Positions 53,881 through 63,692 of a DNA stretch of 64,000 nt are shown here, piece after piece. The stretch is taken from NCBI GenBank assembly GCA_011037195.1, contig JAAEAF010006073.1:1-64000 (forward strand), given 5' to 3'. Within the stretch, counting starts at the first letter, position 1. Every line of letters begins with the position of its first letter. The position numbers were made by a program, and so were the translations under genes. Below the pieces are notes generated by a model. It was not told the origin of the DNA and searched no databases. It worked only from the letters and a program-made list of their open reading frames with translations. The stretch is from Triatoma infestans (Eukaryota; Arthropoda; Insecta; Hemiptera; Reduviidae).

Positions 53881-55613
53881 ATATCTTTAAACGTTCAGCA
53901 AAAATACATTTCCGGTTTACTAATTATCTTGAAACTCGGAATTTTTGGCAATCTATTTATTCCTAATTAATTTTGTCTAGATGGCAGAATTGTATAATCA
54001 ATTAAGATAGCATTTACAGGCAATTATAACCCCCCACCTCTCCTCAAAAAGCCCGCTTAAATGAATTTACCCGGACAAATATTATAAATAAAAGTTGTAG
54101 CTTTTTATATTTATAGTACACATACTTATTTTAAAGAAAATTGTTAGAGCCGTTTTCGAGAAAATACCAGAAAACTGAAAAATACATTTCAGTAAAAACG
54201 CCTCTGATTTTCTTTTTTGACTGTCATCTGATTTCCTTAAAACTCAGGATCTCAACAACATATATACGAGGGTCATTCTGTAAGTAACGAGACAAATCGC
54301 TGTAGCTCAAAAACGATTTATTTATTCAATACAATAACTTTGGCTACCCTACAACATAGTCCCCAGCAACATTTATACACTTGTCCCATCGTTCTTCTAA
54401 TTTGTGTATGCATATGGAATAAAATTCTTTGGGTTGATCTCGATACCACATTTGCACTTGATTTTTAACTTCTTTATTGGATTGAAAATGGGTCCCACAT
54501 AGAGCCTCTTTAAGGAGTCCAAACAAATGGAAGTCGAATGGAGGAGGTCGGGGCTGTAGGGGGATGTGGAAGGATCTCCCACCCCACTTTCTTTATGGGC
54601 GTCCGTAAGTTGTCTTGGAGCCCGTCTCTCACAAGTTTTCTTTGACTGCAGCTAATCCTGAATAATGTTATGCACAGTTCCAACACTCGCGTGCACTTCT
54701 TCAGCTATCAATTCAACAGTAATACGCCTGTTGTCCTGAATTAACGCGTTAATTCAAGGGAGGAAGTTGCAACTTCAACCGGTCGTCCATTTCGTTTTTA
54801 AACGTTCGAACGGTTCAAACAATTATTCCCGTACACTTTCAACATTCTTTCGTGGATTTCACTACCTTTGGTACCCTCTGCAACTGAAAATCTAATCACT
54901 GAGCGGTATTTTTCTGGGGTGCAATGGTGAAGCGGACTCGCTATTGTTAACTGAACACATTTGAGGTTATGCTTACTAAATACTCTCGAACAGCTGGTGA
55001 GAAACTATGTACAAGGATGCCAACTTGATGCACTAAAAACTATTGTATTGAATAAACAAACCGTCTCTGAGCTACAGCGATTTGTCTCGTTACTTATTGA
55101 ATGACCCTCTTAATACTAAATTATTTAGATGATAGAATTGTGTTATATACTGAAATAGCACTTTAGAGGACAACCTAACCCCACCCTTCCCTCAAAAGTG
55201 CCCTTAAATGCATTTTCCCGGTGAAAAGTTTGAAATGAAAATTGTAGCTCTTTGTATGTGTAGTTGATATATCAAGTTTAAAGAAAATCGTCGGAGCGAT
55301 TTTTGAGAAAATGGCCAGAAAAAAAAAGTGAAAAGGACCATTCAGTAAAGTGGTACTTCCGGTTAAGGAATTTTGACAGAAACGTACTGACGGATCCCAT
55401 GAGTATACTCAAATGAAATATCAAGTTTGATCTTTCTATGATTTTTTTGGGGGCTATGTTGTTCACATACATATACACACAAACACAGACAATTTGTAAA
55501 AAACGCTTTTTTGGACTTAGGAGACCTCAAAACGGATATTTCCGGTGAAAACTCGATATCGCAAATTCGACACGATTACAATACTTCCTCTTACTAGGAG
55601 TAAGAGAAAGTAA
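53881..55613 (-). repeat. ACT repeat, minus copy split by a mariner
   Basis: Has CATTTCCGGTTTACTAATT, the CCCCCCACCTCTCC block, the mariner at 54267-55110, then the ATTTAGATGATAGAATTG block, GTACTTCCGGTTAAGG, a CA site, ATTTCCGGTGAAAACTCG and the 5' end ACTTCCTCTTACTAGGAGTA. Joining both sides at the TA restores the repeat. Confidence 0.85.
54267..55110 (-). mobile_element. Internally deleted mariner (844 bp)
   Basis: Terminal inverted repeats of about 43 bp (left CGAGGGTCATTCTGTAAGTA, then ACGAGACAAATCGCTGTAGC; right the reverse complement) lie between TA dinucleotides (54265-54266 and 55111-55112), the mariner target duplication. Minus-strand transposase remnants are an N-terminal helix-turn-helix part near 54900-54650 and the C-terminal part with a PDL motif then FGLLKEALCGTHF and LEERWDKCINVAGDYVVG (54526-54344). 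The stretch with the first two catalytic Asp residues is missing, so it cannot transpose itself. The deletion junction is the same as in 60315-61696. Confidence 0.9.
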
Positions 55614-55741
55614 AAATTCTAAGTTTAGTGGCAATTAGTTAATCTTATTGATATTAATTGTAGCAAAAGAATTGCCATTAGTTGTATTAAAGTGATAGTA
55701 TTTTATTAATTTTTAAAAAAGTACTCTTCAAAGTACTTACA
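55614..55741. other. Short spacer
   Basis: No feature seen. Confidence 0.4.
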
Positions 55742-56250
55742 GCTGGTTAGAGGAAGTATTGGGATTCTGTCAAATTTTCCGAATTGAGTTTTCATGTTTT
55801 CGAGATTCCTTAAATACGTAAAAGTGTTTTAATTGGTCTAAAAATGTAAAATCACTGAATAAAAGCTGAAACTTGGAATTTCGTTTAGATGCTATCGGGA
55901 GTGAGGTGGCGGCGATAAGATTTTGTTTAAAATTGATAGATGAGTTGTAGTAGGTCACTTTATTGGATAGATTTTCTCGAAAACAGCCCCAACTTGGTTA
56001 TATCAACTAACTATGAAAACAACTATAACATTTATTTGTAACATTTTCTGGGGAAAATTCATTTAAGGAGTATTCTGTGGGGGAGGGGTAATGTTACGCA
56101 TTCCTCTAAAGTGCCATTTCAATATAGTAGTCGAATTTTTCGTCTATAATCTGATCGACTTTAATGTGTGGCTAAAATTCCGAGTTTGATGGAAATCAGT
56201 TTACTGGGATGTACAACTTTTATAAATTATATTTTGGATACATATTTATA
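55742..56250 (+). repeat. ACT repeat, plus copy, internally deleted
   Basis: Starts GCTGGTTAGAGGAAGTATTG, has a TGAATTGAGTTTTCATG block, the AATAAAAGCTGAAACTTGG block, the GGGGGAGGGGTAATGTTACG block and a degraded late block ending about 56250. Confidence 0.7.
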
Positions 56251-56365
56251 TATTTCCATAATATGTGAAATTTGTAACCGAGTTATTTTACAATAAATAG
56301 TTACTTAACAGGAGTTTGGTAAAACAGGTTCTTATTTATGTGTTTGAAAGATATAAATAATATGT

Positions 56366-56550
56366 GATATTTTATCCACCGTAGCATGCATATTCCATTT
56401 GTTCCTGATATGTTTCGGATTTTCATCAGTCGTCAGAGCAAATACACACCAAAATCATGTACAGAGTTCATTTCAACGTAATGTTTCTATCACACTCACA
56501 CTTGTTGGTTGATGCAAATGGAATATGCATGCTACGACGGATAAAATATC
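56366..56550 (-). mobile_element. 185-bp element with 36-bp inverted repeats and hammerhead-like core
   Basis: The left arm 56366-56401 (GATATTTTATCCACCGTAGC, then ATGCATATTCCATTTG) and the right arm 56515-56550 are inverted repeats matching at 34 of 36 positions. Between them is a hammerhead-like segment on the minus strand. A partial relative is at 19741-19910. No clear target-site duplication at the arm ends. The 66-codon frame at 56457-56657 is a chance frame. Confidence 0.7.
56402..56442 (-). ncRNA. Hammerhead-like motif (degenerate)
   Basis: Minus strand: TTTG, CT, CTGACGA, a stem II of GAT/ATC capped by GAAA (GGAT/ATCC in a likely ancestor), GAAAC, ATATC, AGGAACAAA. Stem I can form CT/AG plus TTTG/CAAA with a bulge. 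The stem III side (AC/AU) is mismatched. Weaker than the copies at 18901, 23181 and 37957. Confidence 0.45.
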
Positions 56551-56597
56551 AGACATTATCCAGCAATGCAGACCCATCTACATATTCAACAAAAAGT

Positions 56598-57602
56598 AAA
56601 AAATCTTGTGTGAAACACTCACACAACTTTCTCTTACTCCAGTTATCAAAATTATAATTGACCAATTTTATAGTTTGTGTACCAAATTTAATGAAATTCA
56701 TCGAAAACTGAGAAAAACTGTTCAGTAAAAGCTCACTTCCGGTTTACTAATTTTCTTGAAACTCGGAATTTTAGCCATCTATTTATTTCTAATTAATTTT
56801 GTTTGGATGATAGAATTGTATAATCAACTATGGATAGCACTTTAGAGAAAACCATAACCCCACCTCTCCTCCAAAAGTGCCCTTAAATGAATTTTCCCAG
56901 AGAAATGTTTTAAATACAAGTTATAGATCTTTGTATGTTAATGTTTATTAGGAAGTTTCAAGGAAATCGTCGGAACCGCAATTTTGAGGGAAAATCGCGA
57001 AAAACTGAAAACAAAAATCATTAGAAAGTGGTAAAGTAAAAGCACTTTCGGGTGTTATCGATTTTTTTTTCAAACTCGGAATTTCAACAACATATTCAAT
57101 TCTAATTAACATTATTTAGATGACAGAATTGTCTAATAAACTGAAATAGCAGTTAAGATCAAAACCTAACCCCACCCCTCCCTCAGAAGTAACCTTAAAT
57201 GAATTTTCCCGGAGAAATGTTTCGAATAAAAGTTGTAGCTGTAGCGTATGTATGTGTAGTAGATACACTAAGTTTGAAGAAAATCTTTGGAGCCAATTTT
57301 GAAAAAAACGTAAAAAAACTAACTAGTTAAGTGGTGCTTCCGATTGAGAAATTTTGACAGATGACCCACTGTCGGATCCCATGGTGATAACTAAATGAAA
57401 TATCAAGTTTGAACTTTCTACGATTTTTCGTTTTAGGGCTATTGCTGACTTCATACATACACACACACACACACAGATCATTTGCTAAAAACCACTTTTT
57501 TGGATTCAGGGGAACTCAAAACGGATATTTCCGGTGAAAACTGGATATCGAAAATTTGAGACGATTACAATACTTCCTCTTACTAGGAGTGAGAGAATGT
57601 AA
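56598..57602 (-). repeat. ACT repeat, full-length minus copy (good reference)
   Basis: Starts CTTGTGTGAAACACTCACAC and ACTTTCTCTTACTCC, passes CTCACTTCCGGTTTACTAAT, CCCCACCTCTCCTCC, CACTTTCGGGTGTTATCG, CCCCACCCCTCCCTC and GTGCTTCCGATTGAG, has a CA run (57462-57476) at the microsatellite site, then ATTTCCGGTGAAAACTGG and TACTTCCTCTTACTAGGAGT with GAGAGAATGT. All parts of the consensus are present. Confidence 0.9.
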
Positions 57603-57657
57603 ATTAATACTGTGTAAATTGCAATTAGAGAAACTCATGTGAGTATTTCATACCGTA

Positions 57658-58410
57658 TTTTTACTTTCTTTAATTGATAGCGGAAGTATCGATATCGATT
57701 TTTCACCGAAAATACACATTTTGAATGTATGTGAAGTTCAAAATTATCTATCAAAATTCCTCAACCGGAAGACCTCAACTTTAGTGAATGATTTTTTTTT
57801 TTCTTTTTTTCACTTTTTTACGATTTTCTCAAAAATTGCTCCAATGATTTAGTTTTAAGTTTGTTATGTTAACCATCATATAAAGAGCTATAACTTTTAT
57901 TCGAAATATTTCTCTGGGAAAATTCATTTAAGGGAATTTTTTAGGGGGAGATTTGGGGTTATGGTTTCCTCTAAAGTGTTATTTTAGTTTATTATACAAT
58001 TCTATAATCTAATTAATAATATTAATTAGAATTAAATTGTTTTGAAAATATTGTGTTTAAAGACAATCAGCGATCGGAAGTACGTTATTACTTAAGTTGT
58101 TTAAGTTTTCTATGATTTTATCCATAAACATTGGTGGATTTCATTGAATTTAACTATGAATACCGGAAATATCACAATTGTTGGGGAATTTTTTTTCTAA
58201 GAAGGTTCATTCAAAAAAGTTTTTGGGAGAGGGGGAGTGTATGGTATTCTTAAAGGAAGTCATTATATTAAGTTTAAATTCTCCCGTTTATATAATATTT
58301 ACGACAAGTTAACATTTAGTCAAGACTATAAGTTTGAAGAAAATGTATAAATTATAATTCTGTAAACTGCCGTAAGAGACAGTCGTGTGAGTGTTTCACA
58401 CCAGATTTTA
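57658..58410 (+). repeat. ACT repeat, plus copy
   Basis: Starts ACTTTCTTTAATTGATAG shortly after a 3' end-like TCATGTGAGTATTTCATACC (57627 on). It has TTTCACCGAAAATACAC, AACCGGAAGACC and GATCGGAAGTACG boxes and ends GTAAGAGACAGTCGTGTGAG with hairpin and CAGATTTTATT. Confidence 0.8.
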
Positions 58411-58574
58411 TTTCTTGTAAAACTTGTTATACCAAATAACATAGCTTTTTATTTAAAAAAAAAAAACGCAGATAGTTCAATTTTTATATTTCGATTAGAT
58501 AACATCATTCATTCTCGTATGCGAAGCTTTCCTAGTCAAGATCCATCATCCAATAATGTGACTTTTCTGTCGTT
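58411..58574. other. Short ACT-like spacer
   Basis: A degraded piece resembling the family's AACGCAGATAGTTCAATTTT block. No gene. Confidence 0.4.
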
Positions 58575-59215
58575 TTTTACTTTCTTTTATTCCTAGTAAG
58601 AGAAGTATTTTAATCGTGTCAAATTTTCGATTTCGAGTTTTCACCGGAAATAACCGTTTGAGGTCCCCTTAGTCCTTATCCATAAAAGTGGTTTTTAGCA
58701 AATGGTCTATGTGTGTGAGTGTGTGTGTGTGTATGTGAACAGCATAGCTCAAAAACGAAAAATCGTAGAAAGTTCAAACTTGATATTCCGTTGTTTGGGT
58801 ATCGCCGTGGAATTACAGTAGTTACCCAACATTGATAGTCAAAATTCCTCAACCGGAAGTACCACTTTACTGAAAGATTTTTTCATTTTTTTGCAATTTT
58901 CACGAAAATAGCTCTAATGATTCTCTTTAAACTTGTAGGTATATCAACTACACATACGAGATCTACAATTTTTATTTGAAACATTTTTCCAAGAAATCAT
59001 TTAAGGGCACATTTGGTGGAGGGGTGAGGTTAGGTTGTCCTCTAAAGTGTTATTTCAGTTTATTATACAATTCTATCATCTAAACAAATATTAATTAGAA
59101 TTAAATATGTTTTTTAAAATTCCGAGTTTGAAGGAAAATCAGATGACCGGAAGTGCGTTTTTAATGAAAAATTTTTTCAATGTTCTGGCATTTTTCTAAA
59201 ATGACTTCATTTGTT
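58575..59215 (+). repeat. ACT repeat, plus copy, 3' end missing
   Basis: Starts TTTTACTTTCTTTTATTCCT and AGTAAGAGAAGTATTTTAAT, with TTCACCGGAAATAACCG, a TG run (58709-58732), the CTCAAAAACGAAAAATCG block, AACCGGAAGTACCACTTTAC and GACCGGAAGTGCG. Confidence 0.85.
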
Positions 59216-59844
59216 GTAATAATAAAGTAAAAACAAAATAATAATCTAAATATTTTTTTAATAAAATCATACAAAAGTAAATAATAAAATAACTTGGAAA
59301 AAAACAAACAAACAAACATGTTTTTAATATGAGCTGTTATTTTAAAATGCTGTGACGTCATTGGACCCTGCCCACAGGTACCAAAACTAAGTTGTCGTGC
59401 TATACACATTCGTTGCAAGCTGATCGTTGAAAATAATAAAATATAAACTAGTTAGTTATGTTTAATTTGAAAATTCTACTTGTTTTCAGAGAATTTGTTT
59501 TGGAAATGGAGTGTATTCTTTCATATTTGTTTCTTAAAGTGCTCTTTAAATACACTAATTGCACTATTGTTACGGTAAAACAAACAACAAAAAAACTGTA
59601 ACTCATTCCTAAGATAAACAATCTATTGTTGTATATGCAATAATTTTCTTCGTTTATAACATAAGATTTTCATAATTCCATAGACGGAAGTCGAGTTATG
59701 TGAAAAAAAAATATGATAGAGGTCAAACTGATTTCAGTGTTTATTCATGTAGTTTTATTTGTTATTAATTTTTTCCTCAACTAATTCTAATCAATTAGAA
59801 TTTAGTTAAATTTTCAGCATTCTTAGTGATTCTTAAATTTTTCC
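59216..59844. other. Non-repeat AT-rich DNA
   Basis: No gene or repeat recognised. A minus frame at 59161-59418 spans the repeat edge and is unsupported. Confidence 0.4.
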
Positions 59845-60799
59845 TTTCTTTTATGCCTTCCTTGTAACAGGAAAAAGTATTATCATCATATCCAATTTTT
59901 AGAGTTGAATTTTCACCGGGAATATGTGTATTGGGGTTCGAACTGTCTCAAAAATGAAAAATAGTAGGAAGTTCAAACTTGGTATACCGTTTAGATACTA
60001 CCACCGCGTCAGCCCACGAAGACTTTGGGCAAAATTCATCAACCGGAAATGCGCCTTTATTAAGTTATTGTGTTTTCTTTTCAGTTTTTCCTTTTTCGTG
60101 ATTTTCTAGAAAATGGCTTCAACGATTTTTTTTTTTAAACTTCTTATACTATCTATACACATAAATACCTATCACTTTTATTTGAAATATTTTATCGAGA
60201 AATTGATTTTTTTGGTGGGGGTCCCGGGGAGAACGGTAAAGTTTAGTTTTCCTGTAAACTACCACTCAATACAATGTATGATTCAACTCAGTCTGTAATA
60301 TAAATGGAACATTACGAGGGTCAATCAATAAGTAACGAGACAAATCTCTGTAGGTCAGAAACGGTTTGTTTAATCAATACATAGGATCAGTGCGTCAAGT
60401 TGGCATCCTTTACTTAGTTTCTCATCAGCTGCTCGAGAGTATTTGGTAAGCATAACCTCAAATGTATTCAGTTAACAATGGCGAATCCGCTCGAAGATTG
60501 AACCTCAGAACAAAAACGCTCAGTGATTAGATTTTTACTTGCAGAGGGTATGAAAGTTAGTGAAATCCACAAAAGAATATTAAAGTGTACGGGAATAATT
60601 GTTTGAACCGTTCAAACGTTTAAAAATGGGTAGAACAGTTTAAAAGTGGGACCGTGTAAGCGTCTGTGACGAGCAACGAAGTGGGCGACCGGTTGAAGTT
60701 GCAACTTCCTCCCTCGAATCAATTACTGTTGAACGAATCAGTAGCTGTAGAAGTGTACGCGAGTGTTGGAAATGTCCATAACATTATTCAGAACAAGCT

Positions 60800-61193
60800 C
60801 TACTTTTGGTCGTGTGGGTTGTCTTCGTACTCTTTTTTAATTCTGGAGCCACAGTCTCTTGGAAGGGCGGGTCTGAGCCGGGATTGGCTACCCCGGCACC
60901 TGTATGCATGCGAGTGTGATAGCAGTGTAAATAATGTACATATTTTTAATTTAGGTTTAAGAATATTTATCCGAATGATTGATTTTTTATTAATGAATGC
61001 ATTTATTTAGACGAATGTTTACTGTTGAAAAGTATAAGGGTAATCACAGATAGGATTGTGTTGTATGAGACGATGGAGCTGGTTTTCGCAACGCACCACC
61101 GGTGCTGGATATCTTACACTAGTGATAGTTCGCTTTTTTGCATATTATGGCTGATGGCGAAAGCTAATGCCAAAAAAAAAAAGAGAAGAAAAT
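60800..61193 (+). mobile_element. A-tailed retroposon inserted in the mariner
   Basis: About 394 bp absent from the other mariner copy, ending in an A-rich tail (61171-61192) and bounded by AAGCT (60795-60799 and 61194-61198), a possible short target-site duplication. The left half is GC-rich (GGAAGGGCGGGTCTGAGCCG). No pol III boxes recognised; it may be a LINE 3' end or a SINE. Confidence 0.6.
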
Positions 61194-61215
61194 AAGCTGC
61201 AGTACAAGAAAACTT

Positions 61216-61614
61216 GTGCGAGATGAGTTCCAAGACAAGTTACGGACGCCCACAAAGAAAGTGGGTTGGGAGATCCTTCCACATCCCTCCTACAGCCCCG
61301 ACCTCGCCCCATTTGTGGACTTCCATTTGTTTGGACCCCTTAAAGAGGCTCTACGGGGGAAACATTTTCAATCAAATGAAGAAGTCAAAGAAAGTCGGGT
61401 GGGAGATCCTTCCAAACCCCCTACAAAATCCCGACCTCTTCTCATCGGACTTCCATTTATTTGGACCCATTTTCAATCCAATAAAGAAGTTAAAAATCAA
61501 GTGCGAAAATGGTATCGAGATCAACCCAAAGAATTTTATTCCAGATGCATACACAAATTAGAAGAACGATGGGACAAGTGTATAAATGTTGCTGGGGACT
61601 ATGTTGTAGGGTAG
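61216..61614 (+). pseudogene. Mariner transposase C-terminal remnant
   Basis: A 132-codon frame covering the end of a mariner transposase, the DDE-type enzyme that cuts and joins transposon ends at TA. It begins DEFQDKLRTPTKKVGWEIL, has the third catalytic Asp in SYSPDLAPF, then FHLFGPLKEALRGKHF, a partial second copy of the same region (VGDPSKPPTKSRPLL, in a shifted phase) and the C-terminal LEERWDKCINVAGDYVVG. The first two catalytic residues are absent and the tandem duplication disrupts the fold. The 115-codon frame overlapping it is a shadow. Confidence 0.85.
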
Positions 61615-61990
61615 CCAAAGTTATTGTATTGATTAACTAAATCATTTTTGAGCTACAGCGATTTGTCTAGTTAAAACAAACAAAAAACGACCCTCGTGAT
61701 AGATTGCTAGAATTCCAAATTTGAAGTAAATCGGTTAACCGGAAGTACTTTACAGAATATTGGAATTTTCTCGAAAACGGTTACAACGGTTTTCTATAAA
61801 TAAAATTTGAATGCTGACTGTACAGATAAAAATTCTATAACTTTTATTTAAAAGATTTTACTAGAAAACCTGAATTTTGGGGGTGTCTTTGGAAATTGGT
61901 GGCGTTAAATTTCAAATGTTATGTTGAGTTCCTTCAATGTTATTATTCCTGTCTTCTGGACTACAATGTAGTCCAAAAAAAAAATTCAAA

Positions 61991-62562
61991 GTTTAGAGAG
62001 AATTAGTCAATTTTATAATCTTAGATGATACATACTAATACATTTTATAATTTAGGAATCCTGGGAAGCAGTCACAGTACAGTACAATTTTGGGAAGAAC
62101 ATCTAGATTCAAATCTCGTTTGGACATTGTGTTGTAAGTAGTCAAGTTAAAATTTAGTAGAACTAATATATAGATAAGGATTTTTTACTGAGTTTAAAAT
62201 GATAATTACCTCATTATACCTTTTAAGAAAATCCGATAAACTAAATAATTAATACCTTACATGGTGTAATTTTCTTAATTGTTCCTAACCATATTGAAGA
62301 AAGGTTTGTGAATAACACCGACTGTTACTGTAAGAATTATAGATGATTATCTAATTGTGTTTGAGGCGGACGTCTAGTTGAATATGACTTTAAGTCATAT
62401 ATTCAGATTTATCACTACTATGTATGATATAATTTTTGCCTTCCCTATAAAATTTGAATGGACTGAAATCTTAAAGAGCTCTAGTTAAACTAAAAACATG
62501 TGAAATTAAAGGATTTGAAAGCATCAGTCTAATAAGACTGTCCCTTAACAGTATTGCAAACA
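61991..62562. other. Non-repeat AT-rich DNA
   Basis: No gene, RNA or transposon recognised. AGATTCAAATCTCG near 62106-62119 resembles a B-box but no A-box is seen at the right distance. Confidence 0.4.
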
Positions 62563-63141
62563 AAAAAATCTGGTGTGAAACACTCACACAACTTTCTCTT
62601 ACTCCCGTTCTCAAAATTAAAATTGACAAATTTTATAGTTTGTGTACCAAATTTAACGACAATAGTCGAAAAACTGGAAAAAACTAGTTCAGTTAGAAGC
62701 GCACTTCCGGTTTACTAATTTTCTTGAAACTCACAATTTTGGTCATCTATTTATTTCTAATTATTATTATTATTTTTTTTTTTGGATGGTATAATATTGT
62801 ATAATCAACTATGATAGCACTTAAAGAAAAACATAATCCCACCCCTCCCCTAAAAGTGCCCTTAAATGAATTAAGAGAAATGTTATTAATAAAAGTTGTA
62901 GATCTTTGCATGTTTAGTTTATATACAAAGTTTCAAGAAAATCGTCGGTGCCATTTTTGAGAAAATTGCGAAAGTGAGAATAAATCATTTAGTAAAGTAG
63001 TAAAGTAAACAAACGCACTTCCGGTTATCCGATTTTTCAAACTCGGAATTTCAGCGTCATATTTAATTCTACTCTAACATTATTTAGATGGCAGAATTAT
63101 CTAATAAATTGAAATAGCACTTTAGTTGGAAACCTAAATAA

Positions 63142-63177
<36 letters not shown>

Positions 63178-63641
63178 CCCCTCAAAATAAATATGGGGCA
63201 CTCCTCCCCCAAAAGTGCCCTTAAATGCATATTTCCGGAGAAATGTTTCAAATAAAAGTTGTAGCTCTTTGTATATTTGGTTGATGTTCCAAGTTTAAAG
63301 AAAATCGTCGGAGCCATTTTTGAGAAAATCGCAATATCGAAAAAATCCTACTAGTTAAGTGGTACTTCCGGTTGAGGAATTTTGACAGATATGTATTATC
63401 CGATCCCATGGTGATACCTAAACGGAATCTCAAGTTTCATCTTTCTACGGTTTTTCGTTTTTGAGCTATGCTATTCATCATACATACATAACACAACACG
63501 CACGTGCGCACCACCACAGATTTGCTAAAACCACTTTTTTGGACTCAGGGGACCTCAAAACGGATATTTCCATTAAAAACTCGATATCGAAAATTTGACA
63601 CGATTACAATACTTCCTCTTACTAGGGAGTAAGAGAAAGTA
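62563..63641 (-). repeat. ACT repeat, full-length minus copy
   Basis: Starts AAATCTGGTGTGAAACACTC and ACTTTCTCTTACTCC, has GCACTTCCGGTTTACTAATT, CACCCCTCCCC, CGCACTTCCGGTTATCCG, a TG run (63144-63175) at an unusual place, GTACTTCCGGTTGAGG and the 5' end ACTTCCTCTTACTAGGGAGT with AAGAGAAAGT. Confidence 0.9.
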
Positions 63642-63692
63642 AAAATTGTGATGTGAAACACTCACACGACTTTCTCTTATCTCTCACATTTT
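63642..63692 (-). repeat. ACT-repeat 3' terminus, head-to-tail with the previous copy
   Basis: ATGTGAAACACTCACACG and ACTTTCTCTTATC follow the previous copy's AGAAAGTAAAAAT at once. Only the terminus is present. Confidence 0.8.

Larger units (their letters stand above)
60315..61696 (+). mobile_element. Internally deleted mariner with nested insert (1382 bp)
   Basis: Plus-strand relative of 54267-55110. The left end CGAGGGTCAATCAATAAGTA follows TA; the right end ACGACCCTCG is its inverted repeat. An N-terminal DNA-binding part (FLLAEGMKVSEIHKRIL near 60530-60590) is interrupted by a foreign A-tailed insert at 60800-61193. The C-terminal part follows: PHPSYSPDLAPF (third catalytic Asp) and LEERWDKCINVAGDYVVG to 61614. 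The region with the first two catalytic Asp residues is missing at the same junction as in the other copy. Within the C-terminal part a 133-bp unit is duplicated in tandem (61254-61386, 61387 on). Confidence 0.88.
59845..61990 (+). repeat. ACT repeat, plus copy split by a mariner
   Basis: Has a diverged 5' end (TGTAACAGGAAAAAGTATTA), TTCACCGGGAATATG, AACCGGAAATGCGCC, then the mariner at 60315-61696, then AACCGGAAGTACTTTACAG and the variant 3' module GCGTTAAATTTCAAATG. The usual 3' inverted repeat is absent. Confidence 0.75.

Noticed and set aside
54660..54720. CTTCTTCAG near 54696 as another hammerhead core
   Set aside because: No GAAAC/GTC partner or stem II; it is mariner coding sequence.
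60666..61010. A 114-codon plus frame as a gene
   Set aside because: It crosses from mariner sequence into the A-tailed insert, so it is a chimera of two transposons.
2776..63692. ACT repeat as a simple terminal-inverted-repeat DNA transposon or satellite
   Set aside because: Its inverted repeats are subterminal with a hairpin outside the 3' one, and no target-site duplication was found; copies are dispersed in both orientations, unlike a satellite. The Helentron-like reading fits better but is not proven.
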